From the NCBI GenBank assembly GCA_028554755.1, contig JAPTOF010000007.1, positions 15,361,001-15,425,000 on the forward strand: DNA of 64,000 bases, written 5' to 3'. Below the pieces are notes generated by a model. It saw only the letters and a program-made list of their open reading frames with translations. It had not been told where the DNA came from and did no database searches. Positions within the stretch are counted from its first letter, which is position 1; each line of letters begins with the position of its first letter. The position numbers were made by a program, and so were the translations under genes. Below, piece after piece: positions 10,428 through 21,363 of this stretch. This DNA comes from Cordia subcordata (Eukaryota; Streptophyta; Magnoliopsida; Boraginales; Cordiaceae).

Positions 10428-11140
10428 GTGGTATTCTCTGTGATGAGCTGCCTCAAGAAATTTTCCACCGCCTTCCTCTGCCATGTCCTTAGTCTCCAAG
10501 AAGTGGCTCTACCTCCTATGCTCCTCCACCACCGTCGTGTCCTCCGTTTCACTTCTCCCAACAAGGCCTCTGTCCTTTCTCTCTCCACTTTCTTCTCCCA
10601 TCACCCTTACCTCCAGTCTTTCTTCGTCGCCACCATCGCCAGATCACCCAGTCTTCTGCATCGCCTCCTCCCACCCCAACCCTTGGCTGCTCAGATTCTT
10701 GGCTGGGCCACTCTCCTCTTTTCCTCTGCTTTCTCTCTCCACTTCTTGCACCCATCTCTTTTCTCTTACCGTATCTATCTCTAGACCCCTCTCTTTTTTA
10801 TTGGCTGACCTTCTTCAGCTCTCTCAAAGACCTCTCCATCTTTGTCACCAGAAATTCAAGTTTAGCTTTTGAGACAGTAATCGAAAACCTTGATGTTGGA
10901 TTGAATTTGAAGAGTCTTAGCTTAACTGGGATTAAAGTTGGTGATTTTGGCCTTAAATGGCTATGTAGAAACTACAAAAGGGTCAAGATTTTGAAGCTAA
11001 AGAGCTACGGAGGCGTAGGGAAAAATGCTTTCTTTTCGGCTTTTATCAAGAGCTTAAAGGGACTCTAAGAAGTGGAGTTGAGAACTAGCTGAACAATAGT
11101 TGATGGGCATTTGTTAGAGTTGGTTGAAAGTCGCGGTACT
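10428..11140 (+). pseudogene. F-box/LRR protein pseudogene
   Basis: Translation across frames gives an F-box start (DELPQEIFHRLP near 10442, then MSLVSKKWLYLLCSS in another frame at 10483), a serine/leucine-rich stretch (LSTFFSHHPYLQS, LRFLAGP, LSTSCTHLFSLTVSISRPL), then LRR-like sequence near 10866-11140 (ENLDVGLNLKSLSLTGIKVGD, then FGLKWLCRNYKRVKILKLKS and EVELRTS). The order matches plant F-box proteins with RNI-type LRRs, substrate adaptors of SCF ubiquitin ligases. At least two frameshifts and in-frame stops (for example after 'SLKGL' near 11067) disable it, and the last LRRs are missing. The F-box fragment at 9240-9473 belongs to a different family and strand. Confidence 0.7.
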
Positions 11141-11474
11141 TCGATTCAGGATTGCACATGAATCTTTTTTTTTTTTTTCCTTTTTCCGAAATCTATGTAG
11201 GAAAATCGTATTAAACAAATTACCAATCATTCTAAAGAGCACTTGAAATTGGTTTGAGAAGTGGTTTACTCTAAAAGATGAATTGGGGAACTAGATGTGT
11301 TCGAAAGTGCACTCCCTCGTATGAGCATTTTCCATATTGCTAGCGTTTAAGGCATTCCTAATTGTGAGCTTGAGGATTTCGTCACTTGAAATTGAGAGAC
11401 CAAAGGTGTCTTCATGTTATCATGAACTTGTAATCTTCTTCTCTTACCAAAACAGACTACCTCCACTTTACATT

Positions 11475-11655
11475 AGAAGGTTTTGTGGAGATTGAAATGC
11501 CCTCGATGAATAATATACTTACATGGCAACAAGTGCATAAAAGGGTTGTTGCGAAGGCTGACTGCATTGGAATTGTGCGATACTTAGAGAAGGATAAGGA
11601 ACACATTTTCTGGGACTGTTTCCAAGTTAAAGGAGTTATGGGAAATTGTTCCACC
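11475..11655 (+). pseudogene. LINE zinc-binding (zf-RVT) remnant
   Basis: One frame reads 'ILTWQQVHKRVVAKADC' and 'EKDKEHIFWDCFQVKGVMG', the layout of the zinc-binding region after plant LINE reverse transcriptases (L-T-x-x-x-L ... C ... E-x-x-x-H-I-F-W-D-C). The expected second cysteine of the knuckle is gone. The fragment follows the broken F-box/LRR gene, so a LINE may have cut it. Confidence 0.45.
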
Positions 11656-11709
11656 GAATAGTAGCCACCTTGTTTTTGTTTTCAGCAACAAGACTTAGGA
11701 TTATTTGGA

Positions 11710-12950
11710 TTGAATAGAACATCCTTTCTGCCGCAATATGTATTACCTTTGTTGTCACACTTTGATGGATATAGAAATAGCAGAATGAGAGAAAGTTCGG
11801 ATTTCTGCCTCAAGATTGACTGCAAAGAACACTTCATATTATTCAAAAAAAAAAAACATCCAAGACGTACATTAAGTATATGCATATAGGATCTTGGAGA
11901 GGACTTCATTCAGAAGGGATATTCCTAGGGCAATCTAGGGTATACGGTAACCGAAGGCTTGACCTATGATGAGTTTGTTTCACCATAAATCTTGTGATAA
12001 CATCTCTAATGTGGCGGAGGCTAGGGTAGTACACGAGGGTCTACCCCTTGTAGTCAATTTCAACTCTTTCTTATTCCCTCTTGTTTAGTTACCAAAAGCA
12101 AGCTTTAAAATCAAGAACCAAGATAGCTAGTTCCAAAACTTGCCTACAAATTAGAATTTATTAAGCTGATATCCCCAATAAACGAATTTGCATTTCAAAA
12201 TACTAGTCCAACAATTCCTTTTTAATGGAATTTAGGTTAAAATTTCAATGAATAATCGTATAGTTGAATATAGGAACAAGTGATTTTCTCTTTTATAATA
12301 GCTTTTTGTCTTTCTTTTGATTGTTAGCTAGAGGTTTTGTTGTGTTCTTCTAAGTGCAATTGATGATCGAATTTTTCAACACATGTGATATATAGTATTT
12401 ACCATCTATAAAATACTATTATTTAACATATCCCTTCCTATTCTATAGATATATATAGCAAAAAAGACAAGTATACATATAACTTCCCAAAATTTGTGCC
12501 CATGTCATCACTTGGAAAGTCCTTGCAATAATTAATTTTATTGAGTTATTTCTTTGATTATATATATGAGGTGACTCGAAAATGTTGTGCTCTTCAAAAC
12601 TAGGACGGATCGGAAACTAGGCACGAAGAAATAAGTGTCGGTCGCTAAATATTGATCGTGGAAGCCTTTCAATATTTCGTATTTTGTTGATTTAATTTAT
12701 CTTTTGTCATTAATTTTTAATTTTTAATTTTTAATTTTTAATTTTCTTATTTGTAATTTCTTAAGTTTTAATTTCTATTTTTTAATTTTTATTATTCTAT
12801 TTTTAATTTTTATATTTTTTAACTTTTAGAGGGTAGGGCGGCGGTGGGATTGGGGATAGGGGTAGGGTGAGGGGTGAGGTGTGAGGTGTGAGGTGTGAGA
12901 GAGGAAGTTACTATTAAGAAAATGTTTTTTTTCTTCTTAATCCGGGGAAA
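11710..12950. other. No gene recognised; AT- and G-rich blocks
   Basis: Contains (TTAATTTT)n-like sequence at 12713-12745 and a G-rich block at 12830-12903 (GGGATTGGGGATAGGGGTAGGG then GAGGTGTGA repeats), which could fold as a G-quadruplex. A minus-strand ORF at 11682-11909 has no recognisable domain. Confidence 0.4.
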
Positions 12951-12952
12951 AC

Positions 12953-13338
12953 TGTTGTATATAATGGACATTCAAGAGTCAAGATTGAAGGCTATTTTCA
13001 ATGCATTAAATGGTGTGTAGCAGGCAAATTTTGAAGAAAGGGAAGTTATCATCTTGGGAAAGGAAAATTTGTTGAAAAATTACAAGCCATCACATGATGA
13101 TGAAGAAAAATTCAACACTTTAGTCATCTTGCATTTAATGGTCATTTATTAATTTGTCTCCAAATTTTTCCTATAAATAGCATGACTTGGAATGAGTATT
13201 GGAAGATATACAAGAAGTAGAGAAAAGAAGAAGTAGAGAGAATTAGAGAGAAACAAGAGTGATATTATATTGTAATAGAAAATTTTTTTATTATTTGAGT
13301 TATTTTATACCACATTATATTTAAGTTATTTTATAACA
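12953..13338 (+). repeat. Copia 5' LTR
   Basis: TGTTGTATAT to TTATAACA with TATA box CTATAAATAG at 13171-13180 and a purine-rich transcribed part. It is followed at once by CGTTATCAGCACGAG (13339-13353), the leader and PBS-like sequence characteristic of one large group of plant copia elements. Confidence 0.7.
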
Positions 13339-13885
13339 CGTTATCAGCACGAGTCTCTGCCCACAAGGAGTTTTGCAAATTATTAAAAGGAACACGATCC
13401 TACAAAAAATTTGGTAACAGTTCTTATTTTATTTTTGGCATTACATCATATCTATAGCATAAAGTTTTTACTATCCTATTTATTTTACATTGCATTTATT
13501 CTAGAAATAAAATTTCTGTTATATTATTTCTTTTAAAATAGATTATTGCGATATTTCACCCTTAAAATAATAATGATAAAATAAAATAATAACAAATACC
13601 ATAATTTTTTGGAAGACGTAATTACCGTGACTTTTGGATATGTGATTATGATGACTTAATTAAAAATAATGATTACTTCTAAGGATATAAACACTAATAT
13701 AGTTATATAACGATTAACTGTAATAATTATATAACATGTTATTTAAAATTGGCATCTTATATTATATTATGTCATGCTTATAAGTTTCATATGTCATATT
13801 TGTAATTTATTCCTACATACTTATATTTATTGATTTACAAGTTATATTAGGTAAATATATTATTATTTCACTTACTAATTTATTT

Positions 13886-14098
13886 TTGAAATATACTAGA
13901 TTTATAACGTCAAATCTCACGAAACTTGAGTTTGTGACCCTTGATATTTCAGGAAATAATTATTTATCATGGATCCTAGATGCCGAAATACATCTCAATT
14001 TCAAGGACCTTGGAGAAACAATTAAAGAAGAAAATAACGCATCCTTACAGGATCGTGCTAAAGCATTGATATTATTTTATTTTTTTAAATACAAGTAA
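13886..14098 (+). pseudogene. copia gag N-terminus
   Basis: A 70-codon ORF reading 'NLTKLEFVTLDISGNNYLSW', then 'LDAEIHLNFKDLGETI' and 'ASLQDRAKALI', the start of the copia gag/UBN2-type capsid of the retrotransposon whose LTR is at 12953. It is cut after about 70 residues; capsid helices, zinc knuckle and pol are missing. Confidence 0.75.
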
Positions 14099-14112
14099 AT
14101 GCATGTAAAATA

Positions 14113-14565
14113 GGCTCTGATACCACATGTAAGCGCAACATAGAATCATATACATGAATTTACAATATAAAATTCAAAGACATAATCAAAAGCAGAAACA
14201 CGTACGTGTTTGAGACATTACTGTTGAAGAAAAGTATTAGCCAGTTTAGGCTAGGATTTTCTTCTCCTTGCTCTTATTCAAGATTAACAGATGTCTATGG
14301 GGAGCAAATTGTCAAGGTTAAGAGTAAGAGAGAGGACCTAACCCTATTTATAATAAATTCTGACAAGCCCACCCATAAAAGAATTTGTCAAAATATATGA
14401 ACCTACACACAAAAAAACTGTATGAAAATATAAGGTGGGCTTAACCCAATTCTAAAAACCAATATTGAAAATATATATAGGTGGTAGTTTATTAAATCAG
14501 CGTTATATTGCCTCAATTGCTATGGTTCAAGAGACAACCACCAATAATAATCTATATAGACTACA
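14113..14565 (-). mobile_element. LTR plus Met primer-binding site, truncated element
   Basis: On the minus strand: a 438-bp LTR (14565 to 14128) beginning TGTAGTCTATATAG, with TATAAATAGGG (14342-14352 on the plus strand CCCTATTTATA) and ending GCGCTTACA, then TGGTATCAGAGCC (14113-14125), a perfect initiator tRNA-Met primer-binding site. The internal region is missing. The junction with the plus-strand copia gag end is at about 14099-14112. The ORF at 14206-14400 lies inside the LTR. Confidence 0.75.
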
Positions 14566-14569
14566 GTTT

Positions 14570-14985
14570 TCGAAAACCGCTTACCGAGGGAATTCAATAC
14601 GGGAAAAATAAGACAATCCTCGAGCGTCAGTAATGCTAGAATGGAGGACTTACCACAAGAAGAACAACCAAGGCACTTCGTCACGCATAGTGCTCGTTCA
14701 CTACCTCATCTCTCCTTCGATCAACTGCAGTAGTCTAAGTTTTTTCTTAAATCCTTAAGTGCTAAATTGGTGATGCAACTAGAATGCAATCAGCACGTTA
14801 AAGGTTCTAAGCGTTGCTGGTTGAAGTATGCAGAAGGCTTGTATTATTTGATGAACACATAATGACAAACATTTGAACAAAAGAATTCCTTCCTCTGCAC
14901 CAACAGCATTTTTGAAAATTGTGGAGCAGAAAACAAGTTGAAATCTAGCCAGAGGTACAAACAATTATGAGTGTTTAACATTTTT
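14570..14985. other. Downstream flank of the receptor kinase pseudogene
   Basis: No independent gene. It may hold the 3' UTR of the pseudogene at 14990-18306; the open frame continues past the family's usual end to about 14844 without recognisable sequence. Confidence 0.35.
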
Positions 14986-14989
14986 TTAA

Positions 14990-17900
14990 ATAATGGATCA
15001 TTACCTCCATTGCGATTCCTACTGTTGCCAGCGTATTTATCCTTAATTTTATTCATCTCTATAACAACATCTTTCATGTTCATCCTCCCTCCTGGTGATT
15101 TCATTGAACAGAATACTCCAATTCTCAATACTAAGCCACACAGTCCAAAGTTTTTGTAATTTCTGCTCCCTTTGTTTCGATGTTGCTTGAATTGTTGTCG
15201 TCAACTTCAGAATAGTATTGATGGTTCAACAATTTCTAAAATGCGTTCTAGTAATGCCATCTTAACAAATTGATGAAGGTCCATCTCACTCCTAAATAAA
15301 TCATCTGGAGGTCTCCTCCCTGTAAATATCTCCAGCAACATAATTCCAAAGTTGTATATATCTCCCTCACAAATAACATCCCACCCATGCCATATTCTGC
15401 ACAAATAACAAAAAGATTGTTTAAGCTGCCAAAATTTATGTTTCAAAAGTTAAGAGTTCACACAACTATTTCAAAGAACACGTAAAATTAAGACATATTG
15501 ACAAGAAAAGGCTAGAAATAGAGATAGAGCAAATCAATAAGGTAAGAAGAATTAGGTGATACCTAGAGCAACATAACCAAATGTCCCTTTAAAGCCATCG
15601 ATTGAGCTCATTGGATTTTGAGAAGAGTTCTCATTTGGGTAATTGGAAAGAACTCTTGGTAACCCAAAATCTCCCACATGTGCATTCATTTCATGATCAA
15701 GCAGAATATTGCTTGGCTTTAAGTCACCATGGACAACTGGGATTTCGCAATGATGGTGAAGATACTCAATCACACATGCTATACCAGTTTTCTATGCTTA
15801 ATCTTTGAGTAAGACTCAAATTCTCCCGGCTAAGTTGTGAGTTTTCACTATGGTGCAACCACTTCTCTAAGCTTCCATTCAGCATAAACTCGAAAACCAG
15901 AGCCTTAAAGTCAGCTCCATTGAAGTCAATGCTTGAGCAAGCAGTGATTATCTTTACGAGATTACGATGACGAATGTTTCTCAGTGCATTGCATTCTGCA
16001 ATGAAACTCTTGTCAGCTCCTTTCTGTGTAAGATTGAGAACTTTTACTGCCACAGTCATTTTCCCATTACGCAGGACTCCATGAACCATGGCCTTCTTGA
16101 CCAATCAAATTGGAGGATGAAAATTCGTTTGTTGCTTGAGAAAGTTCAGCATAAGAAATCTTGGGAAATTGTTCGTCAATCAAGTCCTTGGAAGAAGAAT
16201 TTGGTCTTGTTTTTCGGCATGAAATAAAGATGAGGAATTGGGAATAAGATTGAACAAGAAATTGCAAGTGGAATAGCAATTTTGAGAACTAGGGAAACTC
16301 CTTTTCTCTTGGCACATCAACTTGACATGTAGGAAGCCCCAAACTCTTCAATCCTCCACATAGTTATGCATTTCCAGTAATAGAAAATACACTTTGATTT
16401 TTGAAGATTCCTTCTTTTGGTACCTCTTCTTCAAGATTGTTGGACGATAAATTCAAAAATTGGAGAAAAGTTCAGTTTTGCAATTATGCTGGAATTTTCC
16501 CTGACAAACTATTTTTTGAAAGGTCAATGGCATTAATGCTTTTTAAGTTACTCAAAGAAGATGGAATGCTTCCCTCAAATGAGTTATTGCTCAAATAAAG
16601 TAGTTCCAGCATTTCGCAACTACCAATCGAATTAGGAATTTCCCCTGAAAGCATATTTCCAGAAATGTCCAACGCCGTGAGTTTGCTCATGTTACCTAGC
16701 TCCGAAAGGCAACACTCCTATTGGAAAATTTTGAGATAGATTGAAAAAAAAATGAATTATTGAAGACAGACTTGCAATTTCTGTTGGTATGATGCCAGTG
16801 AGTTTGTTACCCCCGAGTTGAAGCAGCTCTAGTTGTTGACAATTTCCTAAACTAGGAGTAATGTTACCTTCCAAATCATTGTCTTGTAGAACAAGCCGCA
16901 GCAGTTGTGTGATGTTACCGAGAGATGATGGAATGGCTCCTAAGATTCTATTTTCATACAGGTATATCCACTGCAATCTTTCAAGGTAACCAATTCCTGT
17001 TGGAATTTTACCTGTGATCATGTTCTCATGAATCACCAAATATTGTAGACCTACAAGAGTCTCGATCCCTTCAGGGATGGTGCCCAATATTTGGTTTCCT
17101 CCTGCTGATAGCACCATAAGTGCATCTGAAAGATTTGCAATTGAACTTGGTAGCTTACTTCTGAACATGTCATAGCCTACATCCAATTCTTGGAGTTTGC
17201 TGCAATTAGCAAGAGATGTTAAGAAACTGAACTCTCCACCCTCATCATTTCCCAAGTTGTTGTTTGCAAGTTCCAACCTCATTAGGTGTGTCAAGCTTCC
17301 AAGATTCAGAGGCACTGCACCCTTGAAGTTGTTCTTTGCAAAATTAAGAACTTCAAGTGCTGAAGCATTGGATAATGAAAGTGGCAGTGATCCAGTAAAA
17401 TAATTTCCTCCTACGTACAACCCAACTAGATTGAAAAGAGTGGACCCGACATCTGACGGGATGCTTCCATAGAGTTGATTTCGTCCAATATCTTGATATT
17501 GGAGTGAAGAAAGATTATAAATTGGGGGAGGAACTGTCCCTGATATGTTAATCCTTGCTACAAGTAGATACTTCAACTTTGAGAGTCTGCCAAGCTCACT
17601 TGGGATGGTTCCTTGAAAACTATTATGCTAGGGACAATACAATGAGAGAGGTGGCATTCCCAAGCCAGATTGGAATGCTGCCTGTGAGATTATTTTTATA
17701 TAAACCAAATTCAGAGAGATTCTTTCTCACAAGAAAGCTGAATTCAAATGGTATTTCACGAATAAGTTTGTTGGAGCCCAAGTTAATGAATTGCAAATTC
17801 GAACAATTGGACAGACTGCTTGGAATTTGTCCTTCAAAAGCATTTTCACTGAGGTTGAGATATATAAGCAGCGATACGCGTCCCATTTCCTGTGGAATAT

Positions 17901-18306
17901 CACCTTGGAAGTAGTTTTTATTCAATATAATCTCTCTCAAAAAGCTGAGATTTCCTACGCTGGGCGGTAGGTTACCAGCCAATTTCTTGCCTGCCAAGTT
18001 CACGACAGTAACTCTTCCCAAGTGCCGCTTACTAGAAGAAACTCCTTGCCAGTCACAGAAATGAATAGAATCATTCCATGAGCTCATGATATCGAGCTGA
18101 TCTTGGGTAATCCTTTCTCTAAAAGCAAGTAACGCTAGTCTATCAGTTTCATTTCCAGCTGAGGATGCAATAATTGTGGAGGATCTGGAAGAGAATATTA
18201 ACATGGACAAGACAAGATAAAGGAGAATGGAATTGTATTGACATGATGGTAGCCAAGTTTTGGGCAACAATTCCATATTACAGGCAGCAAGAGTACTTTG
18301 GGACAT
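14990..18306 (-). pseudogene. LRR-XII receptor-like kinase pseudogene
   Basis: Relic of a plasma-membrane leucine-rich-repeat receptor kinase of the EFR/FLS2-type XII group. The likely start is 18306 or 18276, since the TATA box at 18391-18400 makes the Met at 18375 too close. Signal peptide (ILLYLVLSMLIF), LRRNT (ETDRLALLAFRERI, SSWNDSIHFCDWQGV), about 20 LRRs with the L-x-x-N-x-x-x-G-x-I-P pattern to about 16480, a linker (LCGGLKSLGLPTC near 16340), a weak membrane segment near 16240, then the kinase: VAVKVLNL lysine, VHGDLKPSN catalytic loop (HGD, so non-RD), DFG, GTFGYV. A 166-bp GT-AG intron (15397-15562) sits at the position usual for this group. Frameshifts near 17620, 16700, 16100 and in exon 2, a destroyed glycine loop and several stops show it is dead. 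Known relatives detect microbial patterns. Confidence 0.9.
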
Positions 18307-18390
18307 TGAAGTGTTGATGAGATGATCTGAAAGATAACTGCGCAAAAAAATGATGATGAAGAATGCAGTTAGCATGCAGCGGAAAAACCA

Positions 18391-18400
18391 TATTTATATA
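18391..18400 (-). promoter_or_regulatory. TATA box of receptor kinase pseudogene
   Basis: TATTTATATA, read TATATAAATA on the minus strand. It lies 15 bp upstream of the first ATG (18375) and 85-115 bp upstream of the later ATGs at 18306 and 18276, so transcription would start near 18365 and favour the later ones. Confidence 0.5.
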
Positions 18401-18465
18401 CGGCAAAAGAGAGTTTCTTTTAACATTTTCACAATCAAGATACAGACAATGCCGGCCTACAAGGC

Positions 18466-18518
18466 CCTATATGCTAATAAGTTCACATAAGACCTATATG
18501 CTAATAAGTTCACATAAG
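18466..18518. repeat. 27-bp tandem duplication upstream of the kinase pseudogene
   Basis: CCTATATGCTAATAAGTTCA + CATAAG occurs twice in a row, at 18466 and 18493, with no mismatches over 26 bp. It lies about 70-130 bp upstream of the TATA box. The rest of the flank to 19200 shows no gene. Confidence 0.85.
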
Positions 18519-19220
18519 AAAACTACAAGAAGAAAATGATAGTATTTTGTTCACAATTTCTACTTTTAACTAATTCCTTATTTATGGAAATAATCCTACA
18601 ACTTCTTTTGCATCGATAGACCATTGTAAGAGAGACAAGCCATAGTCTGAATTTGATTTAGTTCTGGTATAACATGTATAAGCTCAGCATTTGATTTCTA
18701 TAATCTTAGTCATTATACTAAAACAGTGCTTCCCTTGGGGCGTAGAAGCATGTGCCATTTGAGCTCAAAAAGACATGCGATTTCTTCGGTTTTTTCTGGT
18801 CTCGCTCTTCAATTTTTTTTCACAATTTTCTTAGTTTTCTTTTATCTCTCTTCACAAAATAATAAAAAAATATTGTTTTATACAATAATTTAATAAAGTA
18901 ATATTTTGATTACCACTAAAAATTGTTAAAAAAGTTACTTTTAAATATTGGTCGAACACCATCTTACTAAATGATTTATAATAACGTCATGTCATGTCTT
19001 CTGCTATCATGTGGACCCCCAGAAGGTGCATTCGGTCAACATAAGGAAGGAAAATTGGCTCCAAACGAATAATTAGCCTCTCCCTTTCATAATAGCTACA
19101 TCGAAGACTTCGACGTTTTGGATTAATGTGGCGTGTTTGACCAGAAACTGATGCAATAGGCTGCAGAATGAAATGGGACTCTATAAAATACTTTGAATTG
19201 CAAGACCGGCAACCTTCTTT

Positions 19221-19471
19221 TAAAAAAAAATGTTAACCAAAGGAGAACCCCTTTTTCACTTGGCCAGAGGTCCCTTAATCAGGCGGGAGGTAAATCGAGG
19301 GATGTGCGTGAGTGGCAGCCCGACCAGGACCAACGGGCGTGGAAATCCAGCAACAGCCCCCGCAATATTTCAGCGGAGTACTGTCGCCACACGGACTCGA
19401 TCCCGCATTGTCAGGGTGTCTCCACCCTAGTCACCTGGCCACTTACCAACTCACCTATGCCCCTGGGGGCA
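19221..19471 (-). mobile_element. tRNA-derived SINE, copy 2
   Basis: Inverted copy of the SINE at 8051-8302, flanked by a perfect 16-bp target duplication ACCGGCAACCTTCTTT (19205-19220 and 19472-19487). The T-rich 3' tail (A9 on the plus strand at 19222-19230) sits at the left edge. It lacks 6 bp (CTCTCC) found in copy 1 and otherwise differs at only a few bases. Box A- and box B-like motifs are present. ORFs of 66-136 codons through it are not genes. Confidence 0.9.
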
Positions 19472-19547
19472 ACCGGCAACCTTCTTTCAAGAGATGTGAT
19501 GTTGCTTGTAAATGGCAACCAAAATCAAGTCAAGAACTATAGAGTTA

Positions 19548-19801
19548 GGGCTCGTTTGAATTATTTTTCTTTAATTAAAGAAAGTTTTTTTAATAATTTT
19601 TGAAAGAAATATTTTTTCAAAAACTAAAAGTTCTAGCTTTTGACAAAAAAAATTGTATTTGAATTTTTTCTTTCAGATATTCACCCTTTTTACAAGTCAA
19701 ACTAAATAGCTATTATAGAATACACACACATATATATACACTTTTACCAAAGAAATACCTTTTTTTTTTCCTAAAAAAAAAAATCAATCCAAAACAAGCC
19801 C
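19548..19801. mobile_element. Tourist-type MITE
   Basis: A 254-bp AT-rich element with terminal inverted repeats GGGCTCGTTTGAAT (left) and GGGCTTGTTTTGGAT (right, reverse complement), flanked by TTA on both sides (19545-19547 and 19802-19804). A TTA target duplication and GGGCTYGTTTG-like ends suit PIF/Harbinger-derived Tourist MITEs. It starts only 60 bp after the SINE's target duplication. Confidence 0.6.
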
Positions 19802-19906
19802 TTAATTGTTTCTCTACCTGGCTATTTGCCACCGTTTTGGCATCTTCTGTGATTTCTGATTGGGCAAATATCATTGCCCGTGTATTTCTCAGGTAGTCTC
19901 TATAAA

Positions 19907-20379
19907 TGTTGTAAACCTTATGCTTTTCATGATAGTCACCACAAAGTTACCTATTGGGTTGTGGCTCAAGTGCTAAGCCCAAACCCATAATGAAATTAAG
20001 AAAGAGTAATAATGACAGTCAAAATTCTAATTATGGTAAGAGTCTTAATTATGAGATGATCGATAGAATAGAAAACCCTTGTTTTAGAGGACAAGGAAGT
20101 CTCTTCGATAGATAGGACTCTTACATTAGTTGTAGAGTGTGTCTTGCAATAAGTATAGATTGAGAGAGAGAGCCATTGTAAGAATATCGTGAGGGAGGTT
20201 TTAGGCTTTTCAGGCAGTGCAAAAGGTCCTATTGAGTTTGTACTCTTTTCTATTTAGTGGAGTTCTCGTGGATGTAGGCAGAGGACTGAACTATACTTAA
20301 TTGTGCGTATTCTTTTCTCGTTGTTCATGGCTTAATTCCACTGCGTGTGTATGTGTTAACGCGTCCTAATTTCCTAACA
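19907..20379 (+). repeat. 5' LTR of element I
   Basis: Ends TTTCCTAACA at 20379. About 310 bp of its right part (from AAAACCCTTG near 20070) matches 31874-32185, for example the phrases TTGTAGAGTGTRTGTCTTGCAATA and TTGAGTTTGTACTCTTTTCTATTTA. The left edge is an estimate. Confidence 0.65.
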
Positions 20380-20381
20380 AG

Positions 20382-20394
20382 TGGTATCGAGAGC
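20382..20394 (+). other. Primer-binding site of element I
   Basis: TGGTATCGAGAGC, two bases after the LTR end. It is the tRNA-iMet PBS TGGTATCAGAGC with one inserted G. Confidence 0.65.
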
Positions 20395-20797
20395 TAGGTT
20401 GGAGGGAGGACACTAGTTTGCACGAAAAATAAAAAAGAGACGTCAAAGAGAAGCTAAAAAAATTTACAGATCTGCTGGTCACGTTTGGAGGCCTTGTCAG
20501 AGTCTGATCAATGATTCATTTACTGCTATGTGTTCGTCGTGGCAAGGAAAGTAAGTTGCTAAAATTTTGTGACAATTCGACTGTCGAATTGTGAGATGCA
20601 AACAGGTCAAGTTTTGTGAGTTTGTGGTCAAAAAGTCAAACAAAGGATTTGACTAGCATTGACCAAAGGACTGTAGGGGTTTGACTGGCGTTGACCAAGG
20701 GTCTCCCACTGTTTTCAACATCTTGAATCTATTTTTGGGGTCAGTTTTGCCAAATTCTTGCTGGATTGCGGAGTTTTAGAGAATTTGTGCACAGGAG

Positions 20798-21363
20798 CCA
20801 TGACGACGACTGGTACGAAGTTTGAAATTCCAATGTTCAATGGGAACATGAACGTCAACTTGTGGAAGAGTACTATTGAGGACCTTTTGGTGCAGCAACG
20901 TCTTGATGAAGTGTTAGAAGAGATGAAACCGGACAAAGTCAATGATAAGAAGTGGAAATCTCTACATAGAAGAGCCGTAAGTACAATTCGGTTCGCTTTA
21001 ACACTGTAAATTAAATGTCAGGTGATTGATGAGACGACAGTGAGCAATGTGTTTGACAAGTTGAAGAATATTTATGAGTCGAAGTCGATCGCCAACCGAT
21101 TGTGTTTGAGAACGGAGCTCTATTCGTTCAAGATGAAATAGGGAACTGTCATCCAAGATCACATCAACAAGTTCAACGAGCTAGTGGTCAAGCTCATAAG
21201 CATTAAGGAGCCTGACAAAAGAATTACAGATGAAGAACAAGCACTCGTACTACTATCTTCCTTGCCAAAGTTGTACAAGCCATTCGTGCAATCAATCCTC
21301 ATTGGGAAGAAGACTCTCAAGCTGAACGAAGTGACTGAGCTCTTGATCCCCACAAATAGTGTT
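20798..21363 (+). pseudogene. Element I gag (UBN2-type), truncated
   Basis: The reading starts MTTTGTKFEIPMFNGNMNVN and continues 'LWKSTIEDLLVQQRLDEVL', the N-terminus of TNT1/Tork-type copia gag. A frame change near 21005 and a TAG near 21138 break it, then 'DHINKFNELVVKLISI' and 'EQALVLLSSLPKLYKPFVQ' continue the capsid-like domain. The zinc knuckle is missing because the sequence runs into element II's LTR at about 21359. Capsid role follows from family knowledge. Confidence 0.8.

Larger units (their letters stand above)
12953..14098 (+). mobile_element. Truncated copia 5' end (LTR + gag start)
   Basis: A 386-bp LTR, a PBS-like site, a ~530-bp leader and the first part of gag. It ends abruptly near 14098, where the minus-strand LTR remnant begins 15 bp later. 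No 3' LTR was found. Confidence 0.7.
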
